A stretch of 64,000 nucleotides of DNA from Bursaphelenchus xylophilus (Eukaryota > Nematoda > Chromadorea > Rhabditida > Aphelenchoididae). A program made the position numbers and the translations under genes. Shown here piece after piece: positions 42,501 to 57,500 of this stretch (the stretch's first letter is position 1; each line of letters opens with the position of its first letter). The notes beneath the pieces were generated by a model. The model worked only from the letters and a program-made list of their open reading frames with translations, did not search any database and was not told where the DNA came from. The stretch lies in assembly GCA_904066235.2 (NCBI GenBank), contig CAJFCV020000001.1, forward strand, positions 1,302,001 through 1,366,000, in the 5' to 3' direction.

Positions 42501-45500
42501 AAATTTTGGAAAGTTTGACTAAAAAGTCAAACAAATGTCAATTCAAACGTATTTTAATTCATGATATACCATCTAAAATACGGTTCTGATTTCTTTATTC
42601 AAATCAAAAAAGTCAAAAACGCGTACGCCACTTGAGATTCCAAGGACGTCTCCGATCCAAGTACTAATCAAGCGCACCGTTGCTTAACTTGCCAGATCGG
42701 ACGGGATGGCGTGCTTTCAACGGGCTATGGGCGTACACACTCCCTTCCCTTTCCACTTTTGATTCCTTTCCCTGCAATTCCACCCAGTCCACGGCCGGGG
42801 CTACTTTTTCGAGATTTTCTTGAAAATTTCAGTCAATAATGACGTCACTAACACAGAAAAAATAGAGATTGTGTTTTTGGAGAGACCACACAGAAATAGC
42901 GTAAATTCCCCAGCCAAAAAGGAAAGGGTGGATCAGAGGTAAGCTGGCTCTTTCATTCTATCTTCGGATTAATTTCCCAAGTTAAAGGTTAGCTTGAGAT
43001 TCCAGCTCCTGAAAAGTGTGGCTGAAAAAGAAAATTTTGGAAAGTTTGACTAAAAAGTCAAACAAATGTCAATTCAAACGTATTTTAATTCATGATATAC
43101 CATCTAAAATACGGTTCTGATTTCTTTATTCAAATCAAAAAAGTCAAAAACGCGTACGCCACTTGAGATTCCAAGGACGTCTCCGATCCAAGTACTAATC
43201 AAGCGCACCGTTGCTTAACTTGCCAGATCGGACGGGATGGCGTGCTTTCAACGGGCTATGGGCGTACACACTCCCTTCCCTTTCCACTTTTGATTCCTTT
43301 CCCTGCAATTCCACCCAGTCCACGGCCGGGGCTACTTTTTCGAGATTTTCTTGAAAATTTCAGTCAATAATGACGTCACTAACACAGAAAAAATAGAGAT
43401 TGTGTTTTTGGAGAGACCACACAGAAATAGCGTAAATTCCCCAGCCAAAAAGGAAAGGGTGGATCAGAGGTAAGCTGGCTCTTTCATTCTATCTTCGGAT
43501 TAATTTCCCAAGTTAAAGGTTAGCTTGAGATTCCAGCTCCTGAAAAGTGTGGCTGAAAAAGAAAATTTTGGAAAGTTTGACTAAAAAGTCAAACAAATGT
43601 CAATTCAAACGTATTTTAATTCATGATATACCATCTAAAATACGGTTCTGATTTCTTTATTCAAATCAAAAAAGTCAAAAACGCGTACGCCACTTGAGAT
43701 TCCAAGGACGTCTCCGATCCAAGTACTAATCAAGCGCACCGTTGCTTAACTTGCCAGATCGGACGGGATGGCGTGCTTTCAACGGGCTATGGGCGTACAC
43801 ACTCCCTTCCCTTTCCACTTTTGATTCCTTTCCCTGCAATTCCACCCAGTCCACGGCCGGGGCTACTTTTTCGAGATTTTCTTGAAAATTTCAGTCAATA
43901 ATGACGTCACTAACACAGAAAAAATAGAGATTGTGTTTTTGGAGAGACCACACAGAAATAGCGTAAATTCCCCAGCCAAAAAGGAAAGGGTGGATCAGAG
44001 GTAAGCTGGCTCTTTCATTCTATCTTCGGATTAATTTCCCAAGTTAAAGGTTAGCTTGAGATTCCAGCTCCTGAAAAGTGTGGCTGAAAAAGAAAATTTT
44101 GGAAAGTTTGACTAAAAAGTCAAACAAATGTCAATTCAAACGTATTTTAATTCATGATATACCATCTAAAATACGGTTCTGATTTCTTTATTCAAATCAA
44201 AAAAGTCAAAAACGCGTACGCCACTTGAGATTCCAAGGACGTCTCCGATCCAAGTACTAATCAAGCGCACCGTTGCTTAACTTGCCAGATCGGACGGGAT
44301 GGCGTGCTTTCAACGGGCTATGGGCGTACACACTCCCTTCCCTTTCCACTTTTGATTCCTTTCCCTGCAATTCCACCCAGTCCACGGCCGGGGCTACTTT
44401 TTCGAGATTTTCTTGAAAATTTCAGTCAATAATGACGTCACTAACACAGAAAAAATAGAGATTGTGTTTTTGGAGAGACCACACAGAAATAGCGTAAATT
44501 CCCCAGCCAAAAAGGAAAGGGTGGATCAGAGGTAAGCTGGCTCTTTCATTCTATCTTCGGATTAATTTCCCAAGTTAAAGGTTAGCTTGAGATTCCAGCT
44601 CCTGAAAAGTGTGGCTGAAAAAGAAAATTTTGGAAAGTTTGACTAAAAAGTCAAACAAATGTCAATTCAAACGTATTTTAATTCATGATATACCATCTAA
44701 AATACGGTTCTGATTTCTTTATTCAAATCAAAAAAGTCAAAAACGCGTACGCCACTTGAGATTCCAAGGACGTCTCCGATCCAAGTACTAATCAAGCGCA
44801 CCGTTGCTTAACTTGCCAGATCGGACGGGATGGCGTGCTTTCAACGGGCTATGGGCGTACACACTCCCTTCCCTTTCCACTTTTGATTCCTTTCCCTGCA
44901 ATTCCACCCAGTCCACGGCCGGGGCTACTTTTTCGAGATTTTCTTGAAAATTTCAGTCAATAATGACGTCACTAACACAGAAAAAATAGAGATTGTGTTT
45001 TTGGAGAGACCACACAGAAATAGCGTAAATTCCCCAGCCAAAAAGGAAAGGGTGGATCAGAGGTAAGCTGGCTCTTTCATTCTATCTTCGGATTAATTTC
45101 CCAAGTTAAAGGTTAGCTTGAGATTCCAGCTCCTGAAAAGTGTGGCTGAAAAAGAAAATTTTGGAAAGTTTGACTAAAAAGTCAAACAAATGTCAATTCA
45201 AACGTATTTTAATTCATGATATACCATCTAAAATACGGTTCTGATTTCTTTATTCAAATCAAAAAAGTCAAAAACGCGTACGCCACTTGAGATTCCAAGG
45301 ACGTCTCCGATCCAAGTACTAATCAAGCGCACCGTTGCTTAACTTGCCAGATCGGACGGGATGGCGTGCTTTCAACGGGCTATGGGCGTACACACTCCCT
45401 TCCCTTTCCACTTTTGATTCCTTTCCCTGCAATTCCACCCAGTCCACGGCCGGGGCTACTTTTTCGAGATTTTCTTGAAAATTTCAGTCAATAATGACGT

Positions 45501-48500
45501 CACTAACACAGAAAAAATAGAGATTGTGTTTTTGGAGAGACCACACAGAAATAGCGTAAATTCCCCAGCCAAAAAGGAAAGGGTGGATCAGAGGTAAGCT
45601 GGCTCTTTCATTCTATCTTCGGATTAATTTCCCAAGTTAAAGGTTAGCTTGAGATTCCAGCTCCTGAAAAGTGTGGCTGAAAAAGAAAATTTTGGAAAGT
45701 TTGACTAAAAAGTCAAACAAATGTCAATTCAAACGTATTTTAATTCATGATATACCATCTAAAATACGGTTCTGATTTCTTTATTCAAATCAAAAAAGTC
45801 AAAAACGCGTACGCCACTTGAGATTCCAAGGACGTCTCCGATCCAAGTACTAATCAAGCGCACCGTTGCTTAACTTGCCAGATCGGACGGGATGGCGTGC
45901 TTTCAACGGGCTATGGGCGTACACACTCCCTTCCCTTTCCACTTTTGATTCCTTTCCCTGCAATTCCACCCAGTCCACGGCCGGGGCTACTTTTTCGAGA
46001 TTTTCTTGAAAATTTCAGTCAATAATGACGTCACTAACACAGAAAAAATAGAGATTGTGTTTTTGGAGAGACCACACAGAAATAGCGTAAATTCCCCAGC
46101 CAAAAAGGAAAGGGTGGATCAGAGGTAAGCTGGCTCTTTCATTCTATCTTCGGATTAATTTCCCAAGTTAAAGGTTAGCTTGAGATTCCAGCTCCTGAAA
46201 AGTGTGGCTGAAAAAGAAAATTTTGGAAAGTTTGACTAAAAAGTCAAACAAATGTCAATTCAAACGTATTTTAATTCATGATATACCATCTAAAATACGG
46301 TTCTGATTTCTTTATTCAAATCAAAAAAGTCAAAAACGCGTACGCCACTTGAGATTCCAAGGACGTCTCCGATCCAAGTACTAATCAAGCGCACCGTTGC
46401 TTAACTTGCCAGATCGGACGGGATGGCGTGCTTTCAACGGGCTATGGGCGTACACACTCCCTTCCCTTTCCACTTTTGATTCCTTTCCCTGCAATTCCAC
46501 CCAGTCCACGGCCGGGGCTACTTTTTCGAGATTTTCTTGAAAATTTCAGTCAATAATGACGTCACTAACACAGAAAAAATAGAGATTGTGTTTTTGGAGA
46601 GACCACACAGAAATAGCGTAAATTCCCCAGCCAAAAAGGAAAGGGTGGATCAGAGGTAAGCTGGCTCTTTCATTCTATCTTCGGATTAATTTCCCAAGTT
46701 AAAGGTTAGCTTGAGATTCCAGCTCCTGAAAAGTGTGGCTGAAAAAGAAAATTTTGGAAAGTTTGACTAAAAAGTCAAACAAATGTCAATTCAAACGTAT
46801 TTTAATTCATGATATACCATCTAAAATACGGTTCTGATTTCTTTATTCAAATCAAAAAAGTCAAAAACGCGTACGCCACTTGAGATTCCAAGGACGTCTC
46901 CGATCCAAGTACTAATCAAGCGCACCGTTGCTTAACTTGCCAGATCGGACGGGATGGCGTGCTTTCAACGGGCTATGGGCGTACACACTCCCTTCCCTTT
47001 CCACTTTTGATTCCTTTCCCTGCAATTCCACCCAGTCCACGGCCGGGGCTACTTTTTCGAGATTTTCTTGAAAATTTCAGTCAATAATGACGTCACTAAC
47101 ACAGAAAAAATAGAGATTGTGTTTTTGGAGAGACCACACAGAAATAGCGTAAATTCCCCAGCCAAAAAGGAAAGGGTGGATCAGAGGTAAGCTGGCTCTT
47201 TCATTCTATCTTCGGATTAATTTCCCAAGTTAAAGGTTAGCTTGAGATTCCAGCTCCTGAAAAGTGTGGCTGAAAAAGAAAATTTTGGAAAGTTTGACTA
47301 AAAAGTCAAACAAATGTCAATTCAAACGTATTTTAATTCATGATATACCATCTAAAATACGGTTCTGATTTCTTTATTCAAATCAAAAAAGTCAAAAACG
47401 CGTACGCCACTTGAGATTCCAAGGACGTCTCCGATCCAAGTACTAATCAAGCGCACCGTTGCTTAACTTGCCAGATCGGACGGGATGGCGTGCTTTCAAC
47501 GGGCTATGGGCGTACACACTCCCTTCCCTTTCCACTTTTGATTCCTTTCCCTGCAATTCCACCCAGTCCACGGCCGGGGCTACTTTTTCGAGATTTTCTT
47601 GAAAATTTCAGTCAATAATGACGTCACTAACACAGAAAAAATAGAGATTGTGTTTTTGGAGAGACCACACAGAAATAGCGTAAATTCCCCAGCCAAAAAG
47701 GAAAGGGTGGATCAGAGGTAAGCTGGCTCTTTCATTCTATCTTCGGATTAATTTCCCAAGTTAAAGGTTAGCTTGAGATTCCAGCTCCTGAAAAGTGTGG
47801 CTGAAAAAGAAAATTTTGGAAAGTTTGACTAAAAAGTCAAACAAATGTCAATTCAAACGTATTTTAATTCATGATATACCATCTAAAATACGGTTCTGAT
47901 TTCTTTATTCAAATCAAAAAAGTCAAAAACGCGTACGCCACTTGAGATTCCAAGGACGTCTCCGATCCAAGTACTAATCAAGCGCACCGTTGCTTAACTT
48001 GCCAGATCGGACGGGATGGCGTGCTTTCAACGGGCTATGGGCGTACACACTCCCTTCCCTTTCCACTTTTGATTCCTTTCCCTGCAATTCCACCCAGTCC
48101 ACGGCCGGGGCTACTTTTTCGAGATTTTCTTGAAAATTTCAGTCAATAATGACGTCACTAACACAGAAAAAATAGAGATTGTGTTTTTGGAGAGACCACA
48201 CAGAAATAGCGTAAATTCCCCAGCCAAAAAGGAAAGGGTGGATCAGAGGTAAGCTGGCTCTTTCATTCTATCTTCGGATTAATTTCCCAAGTTAAAGGTT
48301 AGCTTGAGATTCCAGCTCCTGAAAAGTGTGGCTGAAAAAGAAAATTTTGGAAAGTTTGACTAAAAAGTCAAACAAATGTCAATTCAAACGTATTTTAATT
48401 CATGATATACCATCTAAAATACGGTTCTGATTTCTTTATTCAAATCAAAAAAGTCAAAAACGCGTACGCCACTTGAGATTCCAAGGACGTCTCCGATCCA

Positions 48501-51500
48501 AGTACTAATCAAGCGCACCGTTGCTTAACTTGCCAGATCGGACGGGATGGCGTGCTTTCAACGGGCTATGGGCGTACACACTCCCTTCCCTTTCCACTTT
48601 TGATTCCTTTCCCTGCAATTCCACCCAGTCCACGGCCGGGGCTACTTTTTCGAGATTTTCTTGAAAATTTCAGTCAATAATGACGTCACTAACACAGAAA
48701 AAATAGAGATTGTGTTTTTGGAGAGACCACACAGAAATAGCGTAAATTCCCCAGCCAAAAAGGAAAGGGTGGATCAGAGGTAAGCTGGCTCTTTCATTCT
48801 ATCTTCGGATTAATTTCCCAAGTTAAAGGTTAGCTTGAGATTCCAGCTCCTGAAAAGTGTGGCTGAAAAAGAAAATTTTGGAAAGTTTGACTAAAAAGTC
48901 AAACAAATGTCAATTCAAACGTATTTTAATTCATGATATACCATCTAAAATACGGTTCTGATTTCTTTATTCAAATCAAAAAAGTCAAAAACGCGTACGC
49001 CACTTGAGATTCCAAGGACGTCTCCGATCCAAGTACTAATCAAGCGCACCGTTGCTTAACTTGCCAGATCGGACGGGATGGCGTGCTTTCAACGGGCTAT
49101 GGGCGTACACACTCCCTTCCCTTTCCACTTTTGATTCCTTTCCCTGCAATTCCACCCAGTCCACGGCCGGGGCTACTTTTTCGAGATTTTCTTGAAAATT
49201 TCAGTCAATAATGACGTCACTAACACAGAAAAAATAGAGATTGTGTTTTTGGAGAGACCACACAGAAATAGCGTAAATTCCCCAGCCAAAAAGGAAAGGG
49301 TGGATCAGAGGTAAGCTGGCTCTTTCATTCTATCTTCGGATTAATTTCCCAAGTTAAAGGTTAGCTTGAGATTCCAGCTCCTGAAAAGTGTGGCTGAAAA
49401 AGAAAATTTTGGAAAGTTTGACTAAAAAGTCAAACAAATGTCAATTCAAACGTATTTTAATTCATGATATACCATCTAAAATACGGTTCTGATTTCTTTA
49501 TTCAAATCAAAAAAGTCAAAAACGCGTACGCCACTTGAGATTCCAAGGACGTCTCCGATCCAAGTACTAATCAAGCGCACCGTTGCTTAACTTGCCAGAT
49601 CGGACGGGATGGCGTGCTTTCAACGGGCTATGGGCGTACACACTCCCTTCCCTTTCCACTTTTGATTCCTTTCCCTGCAATTCCACCCAGTCCACGGCCG
49701 GGGCTACTTTTTCGAGATTTTCTTGAAAATTTCAGTCAATAATGACGTCACTAACACAGAAAAAATAGAGATTGTGTTTTTGGAGAGACCACACAGAAAT
49801 AGCGTAAATTCCCCAGCCAAAAAGGAAAGGGTGGATCAGAGGTAAGCTGGCTCTTTCATTCTATCTTCGGATTAATTTCCCAAGTTAAAGGTTAGCTTGA
49901 GATTCCAGCTCCTGAAAAGTGTGGCTGAAAAAGAAAATTTTGGAAAGTTTGACTAAAAAGTCAAACAAATGTCAATTCAAACGTATTTTAATTCATGATA
50001 TACCATCTAAAATACGGTTCTGATTTCTTTATTCAAATCAAAAAAGTCAAAAACGCGTACGCCACTTGAGATTCCAAGGACGTCTCCGATCCAAGTACTA
50101 ATCAAGCGCACCGTTGCTTAACTTGCCAGATCGGACGGGATGGCGTGCTTTCAACGGGCTATGGGCGTACACACTCCCTTCCCTTTCCACTTTTGATTCC
50201 TTTCCCTGCAATTCCACCCAGTCCACGGCCGGGGCTACTTTTTCGAGATTTTCTTGAAAATTTCAGTCAATAATGACGTCACTAACACAGAAAAAATAGA
50301 GATTGTGTTTTTGGAGAGACCACACAGAAATAGCGTAAATTCCCCAGCCAAAAAGGAAAGGGTGGATCAGAGGTAAGCTGGCTCTTTCATTCTATCTTCG
50401 GATTAATTTCCCAAGTTAAAGGTTAGCTTGAGATTCCAGCTCCTGAAAAGTGTGGCTGAAAAAGAAAATTTTGGAAAGTTTGACTAAAAAGTCAAACAAA
50501 TGTCAATTCAAACGTATTTTAATTCATGATATACCATCTAAAATACGGTTCTGATTTCTTTATTCAAATCAAAAAAGTCAAAAACGCGTACGCCACTTGA
50601 GATTCCAAGGACGTCTCCGATCCAAGTACTAATCAAGCGCACCGTTGCTTAACTTGCCAGATCGGACGGGATGGCGTGCTTTCAACGGGCTATGGGCGTA
50701 CACACTCCCTTCCCTTTCCACTTTTGATTCCTTTCCCTGCAATTCCACCCAGTCCACGGCCGGGGCTACTTTTTCGAGATTTTCTTGAAAATTTCAGTCA
50801 ATAATGACGTCACTAACACAGAAAAAATAGAGATTGTGTTTTTGGAGAGACCACACAGAAATAGCGTAAATTCCCCAGCCAAAAAGGAAAGGGTGGATCA
50901 GAGGTAAGCTGGCTCTTTCATTCTATCTTCGGATTAATTTCCCAAGTTAAAGGTTAGCTTGAGATTCCAGCTCCTGAAAAGTGTGGCTGAAAAAGAAAAT
51001 TTTGGAAAGTTTGACTAAAAAGTCAAACAAATGTCAATTCAAACGTATTTTAATTCATGATATACCATCTAAAATACGGTTCTGATTTCTTTATTCAAAT
51101 CAAAAAAGTCAAAAACGCGTACGCCACTTGAGATTCCAAGGACGTCTCCGATCCAAGTACTAATCAAGCGCACCGTTGCTTAACTTGCCAGATCGGACGG
51201 GATGGCGTGCTTTCAACGGGCTATGGGCGTACACACTCCCTTCCCTTTCCACTTTTGATTCCTTTCCCTGCAATTCCACCCAGTCCACGGCCGGGGCTAC
51301 TTTTTCGAGATTTTCTTGAAAATTTCAGTCAATAATGACGTCACTAACACAGAAAAAATAGAGATTGTGTTTTTGGAGAGACCACACAGAAATAGCGTAA
51401 ATTCCCCAGCCAAAAAGGAAAGGGTGGATCAGAGGTAAGCTGGCTCTTTCATTCTATCTTCGGATTAATTTCCCAAGTTAAAGGTTAGCTTGAGATTCCA

Positions 51501-54500
51501 GCTCCTGAAAAGTGTGGCTGAAAAAGAAAATTTTGGAAAGTTTGACTAAAAAGTCAAACAAATGTCAATTCAAACGTATTTTAATTCATGATATACCATC
51601 TAAAATACGGTTCTGATTTCTTTATTCAAATCAAAAAAGTCAAAAACGCGTACGCCACTTGAGATTCCAAGGACGTCTCCGATCCAAGTACTAATCAAGC
51701 GCACCGTTGCTTAACTTGCCAGATCGGACGGGATGGCGTGCTTTCAACGGGCTATGGGCGTACACACTCCCTTCCCTTTCCACTTTTGATTCCTTTCCCT
51801 GCAATTCCACCCAGTCCACGGCCGGGGCTACTTTTTCGAGATTTTCTTGAAAATTTCAGTCAATAATGACGTCACTAACACAGAAAAAATAGAGATTGTG
51901 TTTTTGGAGAGACCACACAGAAATAGCGTAAATTCCCCAGCCAAAAAGGAAAGGGTGGATCAGAGGTAAGCTGGCTCTTTCATTCTATCTTCGGATTAAT
52001 TTCCCAAGTTAAAGGTTAGCTTGAGATTCCAGCTCCTGAAAAGTGTGGCTGAAAAAGAAAATTTTGGAAAGTTTGACTAAAAAGTCAAACAAATGTCAAT
52101 TCAAACGTATTTTAATTCATGATATACCATCTAAAATACGGTTCTGATTTCTTTATTCAAATCAAAAAAGTCAAAAACGCGTACGCCACTTGAGATTCCA
52201 AGGACGTCTCCGATCCAAGTACTAATCAAGCGCACCGTTGCTTAACTTGCCAGATCGGACGGGATGGCGTGCTTTCAACGGGCTATGGGCGTACACACTC
52301 CCTTCCCTTTCCACTTTTGATTCCTTTCCCTGCAATTCCACCCAGTCCACGGCCGGGGCTACTTTTTCGAGATTTTCTTGAAAATTTCAGTCAATAATGA
52401 CGTCACTAACACAGAAAAAATAGAGATTGTGTTTTTGGAGAGACCACACAGAAATAGCGTAAATTCCCCAGCCAAAAAGGAAAGGGTGGATCAGAGGTAA
52501 GCTGGCTCTTTCATTCTATCTTCGGATTAATTTCCCAAGTTAAAGGTTAGCTTGAGATTCCAGCTCCTGAAAAGTGTGGCTGAAAAAGAAAATTTTGGAA
52601 AGTTTGACTAAAAAGTCAAACAAATGTCAATTCAAACGTATTTTAATTCATGATATACCATCTAAAATACGGTTCTGATTTCTTTATTCAAATCAAAAAA
52701 GTCAAAAACGCGTACGCCACTTGAGATTCCAAGGACGTCTCCGATCCAAGTACTAATCAAGCGCACCGTTGCTTAACTTGCCAGATCGGACGGGATGGCG
52801 TGCTTTCAACGGGCTATGGGCGTACACACTCCCTTCCCTTTCCACTTTTGATTCCTTTCCCTGCAATTCCACCCAGTCCACGGCCGGGGCTACTTTTTCG
52901 AGATTTTCTTGAAAATTTCAGTCAATAATGACGTCACTAACACAGAAAAAATAGAGATTGTGTTTTTGGAGAGACCACACAGAAATAGCGTAAATTCCCC
53001 AGCCAAAAAGGAAAGGGTGGATCAGAGGTAAGCTGGCTCTTTCATTCTATCTTCGGATTAATTTCCCAAGTTAAAGGTTAGCTTGAGATTCCAGCTCCTG
53101 AAAAGTGTGGCTGAAAAAGAAAATTTTGGAAAGTTTGACTAAAAAGTCAAACAAATGTCAATTCAAACGTATTTTAATTCATGATATACCATCTAAAATA
53201 CGGTTCTGATTTCTTTATTCAAATCAAAAAAGTCAAAAACGCGTACGCCACTTGAGATTCCAAGGACGTCTCCGATCCAAGTACTAATCAAGCGCACCGT
53301 TGCTTAACTTGCCAGATCGGACGGGATGGCGTGCTTTCAACGGGCTATGGGCGTACACACTCCCTTCCCTTTCCACTTTTGATTCCTTTCCCTGCAATTC
53401 CACCCAGTCCACGGCCGGGGCTACTTTTTCGAGATTTTCTTGAAAATTTCAGTCAATAATGACGTCACTAACACAGAAAAAATAGAGATTGTGTTTTTGG
53501 AGAGACCACACAGAAATAGCGTAAATTCCCCAGCCAAAAAGGAAAGGGTGGATCAGAGGTAAGCTGGCTCTTTCATTCTATCTTCGGATTAATTTCCCAA
53601 GTTAAAGGTTAGCTTGAGATTCCAGCTCCTGAAAAGTGTGGCTGAAAAAGAAAATTTTGGAAAGTTTGACTAAAAAGTCAAACAAATGTCAATTCAAACG
53701 TATTTTAATTCATGATATACCATCTAAAATACGGTTCTGATTTCTTTATTCAAATCAAAAAAGTCAAAAACGCGTACGCCACTTGAGATTCCAAGGACGT
53801 CTCCGATCCAAGTACTAATCAAGCGCACCGTTGCTTAACTTGCCAGATCGGACGGGATGGCGTGCTTTCAACGGGCTATGGGCGTACACACTCCCTTCCC
53901 TTTCCACTTTTGATTCCTTTCCCTGCAATTCCACCCAGTCCACGGCCGGGGCTACTTTTTCGAGATTTTCTTGAAAATTTCAGTCAATAATGACGTCACT
54001 AACACAGAAAAAATAGAGATTGTGTTTTTGGAGAGACCACACAGAAATAGCGTAAATTCCCCAGCCAAAAAGGAAAGGGTGGATCAGAGGTAAGCTGGCT
54101 CTTTCATTCTATCTTCGGATTAATTTCCCAAGTTAAAGGTTAGCTTGAGATTCCAGCTCCTGAAAAGTGTGGCTGAAAAAGAAAATTTTGGAAAGTTTGA
54201 CTAAAAAGTCAAACAAATGTCAATTCAAACGTATTTTAATTCATGATATACCATCTAAAATACGGTTCTGATTTCTTTATTCAAATCAAAAAAGTCAAAA
54301 ACGCGTACGCCACTTGAGATTCCAAGGACGTCTCCGATCCAAGTACTAATCAAGCGCACCGTTGCTTAACTTGCCAGATCGGACGGGATGGCGTGCTTTC
54401 AACGGGCTATGGGCGTACACACTCCCTTCCCTTTCCACTTTTGATTCCTTTCCCTGCAATTCCACCCAGTCCACGGCCGGGGCTACTTTTTCGAGATTTT

Positions 54501-57500
54501 CTTGAAAATTTCAGTCAATAATGACGTCACTAACACAGAAAAAATAGAGATTGTGTTTTTGGAGAGACCACACAGAAATAGCGTAAATTCCCCAGCCAAA
54601 AAGGAAAGGGTGGATCAGAGGTAAGCTGGCTCTTTCATTCTATCTTCGGATTAATTTCCCAAGTTAAAGGTTAGCTTGAGATTCCAGCTCCTGAAAAGTG
54701 TGGCTGAAAAAGAAAATTTTGGAAAGTTTGACTAAAAAGTCAAACAAATGTCAATTCAAACGTATTTTAATTCATGATATACCATCTAAAATACGGTTCT
54801 GATTTCTTTATTCAAATCAAAAAAGTCAAAAACGCGTACGCCACTTGAGATTCCAAGGACGTCTCCGATCCAAGTACTAATCAAGCGCACCGTTGCTTAA
54901 CTTGCCAGATCGGACGGGATGGCGTGCTTTCAACGGGCTATGGGCGTACACACTCCCTTCCCTTTCCACTTTTGATTCCTTTCCCTGCAATTCCACCCAG
55001 TCCACGGCCGGGGCTACTTTTTCGAGATTTTCTTGAAAATTTCAGTCAATAATGACGTCACTAACACAGAAAAAATAGAGATTGTGTTTTTGGAGAGACC
55101 ACACAGAAATAGCGTAAATTCCCCAGCCAAAAAGGAAAGGGTGGATCAGAGGTAAGCTGGCTCTTTCATTCTATCTTCGGATTAATTTCCCAAGTTAAAG
55201 GTTAGCTTGAGATTCCAGCTCCTGAAAAGTGTGGCTGAAAAAGAAAATTTTGGAAAGTTTGACTAAAAAGTCAAACAAATGTCAATTCAAACGTATTTTA
55301 ATTCATGATATACCATCTAAAATACGGTTCTGATTTCTTTATTCAAATCAAAAAAGTCAAAAACGCGTACGCCACTTGAGATTCCAAGGACGTCTCCGAT
55401 CCAAGTACTAATCAAGCGCACCGTTGCTTAACTTGCCAGATCGGACGGGATGGCGTGCTTTCAACGGGCTATGGGCGTACACACTCCCTTCCCTTTCCAC
55501 TTTTGATTCCTTTCCCTGCAATTCCACCCAGTCCACGGCCGGGGCTACTTTTTCGAGATTTTCTTGAAAATTTCAGTCAATAATGACGTCACTAACACAG
55601 AAAAAATAGAGATTGTGTTTTTGGAGAGACCACACAGAAATAGCGTAAATTCCCCAGCCAAAAAGGAAAGGGTGGATCAGAGGTAAGCTGGCTCTTTCAT
55701 TCTATCTTCGGATTAATTTCCCAAGTTAAAGGTTAGCTTGAGATTCCAGCTCCTGAAAAGTGTGGCTGAAAAAGAAAATTTTGGAAAGTTTGACTAAAAA
55801 GTCAAACAAATGTCAATTCAAACGTATTTTAATTCATGATATACCATCTAAAATACGGTTCTGATTTCTTTATTCAAATCAAAAAAGTCAAAAACGCGTA
55901 CGCCACTTGAGATTCCAAGGACGTCTCCGATCCAAGTACTAATCAAGCGCACCGTTGCTTAACTTGCCAGATCGGACGGGATGGCGTGCTTTCAACGGGC
56001 TATGGGCGTACACACTCCCTTCCCTTTCCACTTTTGATTCCTTTCCCTGCAATTCCACCCAGTCCACGGCCGGGGCTACTTTTTCGAGATTTTCTTGAAA
56101 ATTTCAGTCAATAATGACGTCACTAACACAGAAAAAATAGAGATTGTGTTTTTGGAGAGACCACACAGAAATAGCGTAAATTCCCCAGCCAAAAAGGAAA
56201 GGGTGGATCAGAGGTAAGCTGGCTCTTTCATTCTATCTTCGGATTAATTTCCCAAGTTAAAGGTTAGCTTGAGATTCCAGCTCCTGAAAAGTGTGGCTGA
56301 AAAAGAAAATTTTGGAAAGTTTGACTAAAAAGTCAAACAAATGTCAATTCAAACGTATTTTAATTCATGATATACCATCTAAAATACGGTTCTGATTTCT
56401 TTATTCAAATCAAAAAAGTCAAAAACGCGTACGCCACTTGAGATTCCAAGGACGTCTCCGATCCAAGTACTAATCAAGCGCACCGTTGCTTAACTTGCCA
56501 GATCGGACGGGATGGCGTGCTTTCAACGGGCTATGGGCGTACACACTCCCTTCCCTTTCCACTTTTGATTCCTTTCCCTGCAATTCCACCCAGTCCACGG
56601 CCGGGGCTACTTTTTCGAGATTTTCTTGAAAATTTCAGTCAATAATGACGTCACTAACACAGAAAAAATAGAGATTGTGTTTTTGGAGAGACCACACAGA
56701 AATAGCGTAAATTCCCCAGCCAAAAAGGAAAGGGTGGATCAGAGGTAAGCTGGCTCTTTCATTCTATCTTCGGATTAATTTCCCAAGTTAAAGGTTAGCT
56801 TGAGATTCCAGCTCCTGAAAAGTGTGGCTGAAAAAGAAAATTTTGGAAAGTTTGACTAAAAAGTCAAACAAATGTCAATTCAAACGTATTTTAATTCATG
56901 ATATACCATCTAAAATACGGTTCTGATTTCTTTATTCAAATCAAAAAAGTCAAAAACGCGTACGCCACTTGAGATTCCAAGGACGTCTCCGATCCAAGTA
57001 CTAATCAAGCGCACCGTTGCTTAACTTGCCAGATCGGACGGGATGGCGTGCTTTCAACGGGCTATGGGCGTACACACTCCCTTCCCTTTCCACTTTTGAT
57101 TCCTTTCCCTGCAATTCCACCCAGTCCACGGCCGGGGCTACTTTTTCGAGATTTTCTTGAAAATTTCAGTCAATAATGACGTCACTAACACAGAAAAAAT
57201 AGAGATTGTGTTTTTGGAGAGACCACACAGAAATAGCGTAAATTCCCCAGCCAAAAAGGAAAGGGTGGATCAGAGGTAAGCTGGCTCTTTCATTCTATCT
57301 TCGGATTAATTTCCCAAGTTAAAGGTTAGCTTGAGATTCCAGCTCCTGAAAAGTGTGGCTGAAAAAGAAAATTTTGGAAAGTTTGACTAAAAAGTCAAAC
57401 AAATGTCAATTCAAACGTATTTTAATTCATGATATACCATCTAAAATACGGTTCTGATTTCTTTATTCAAATCAAAAAAGTCAAAAACGCGTACGCCACT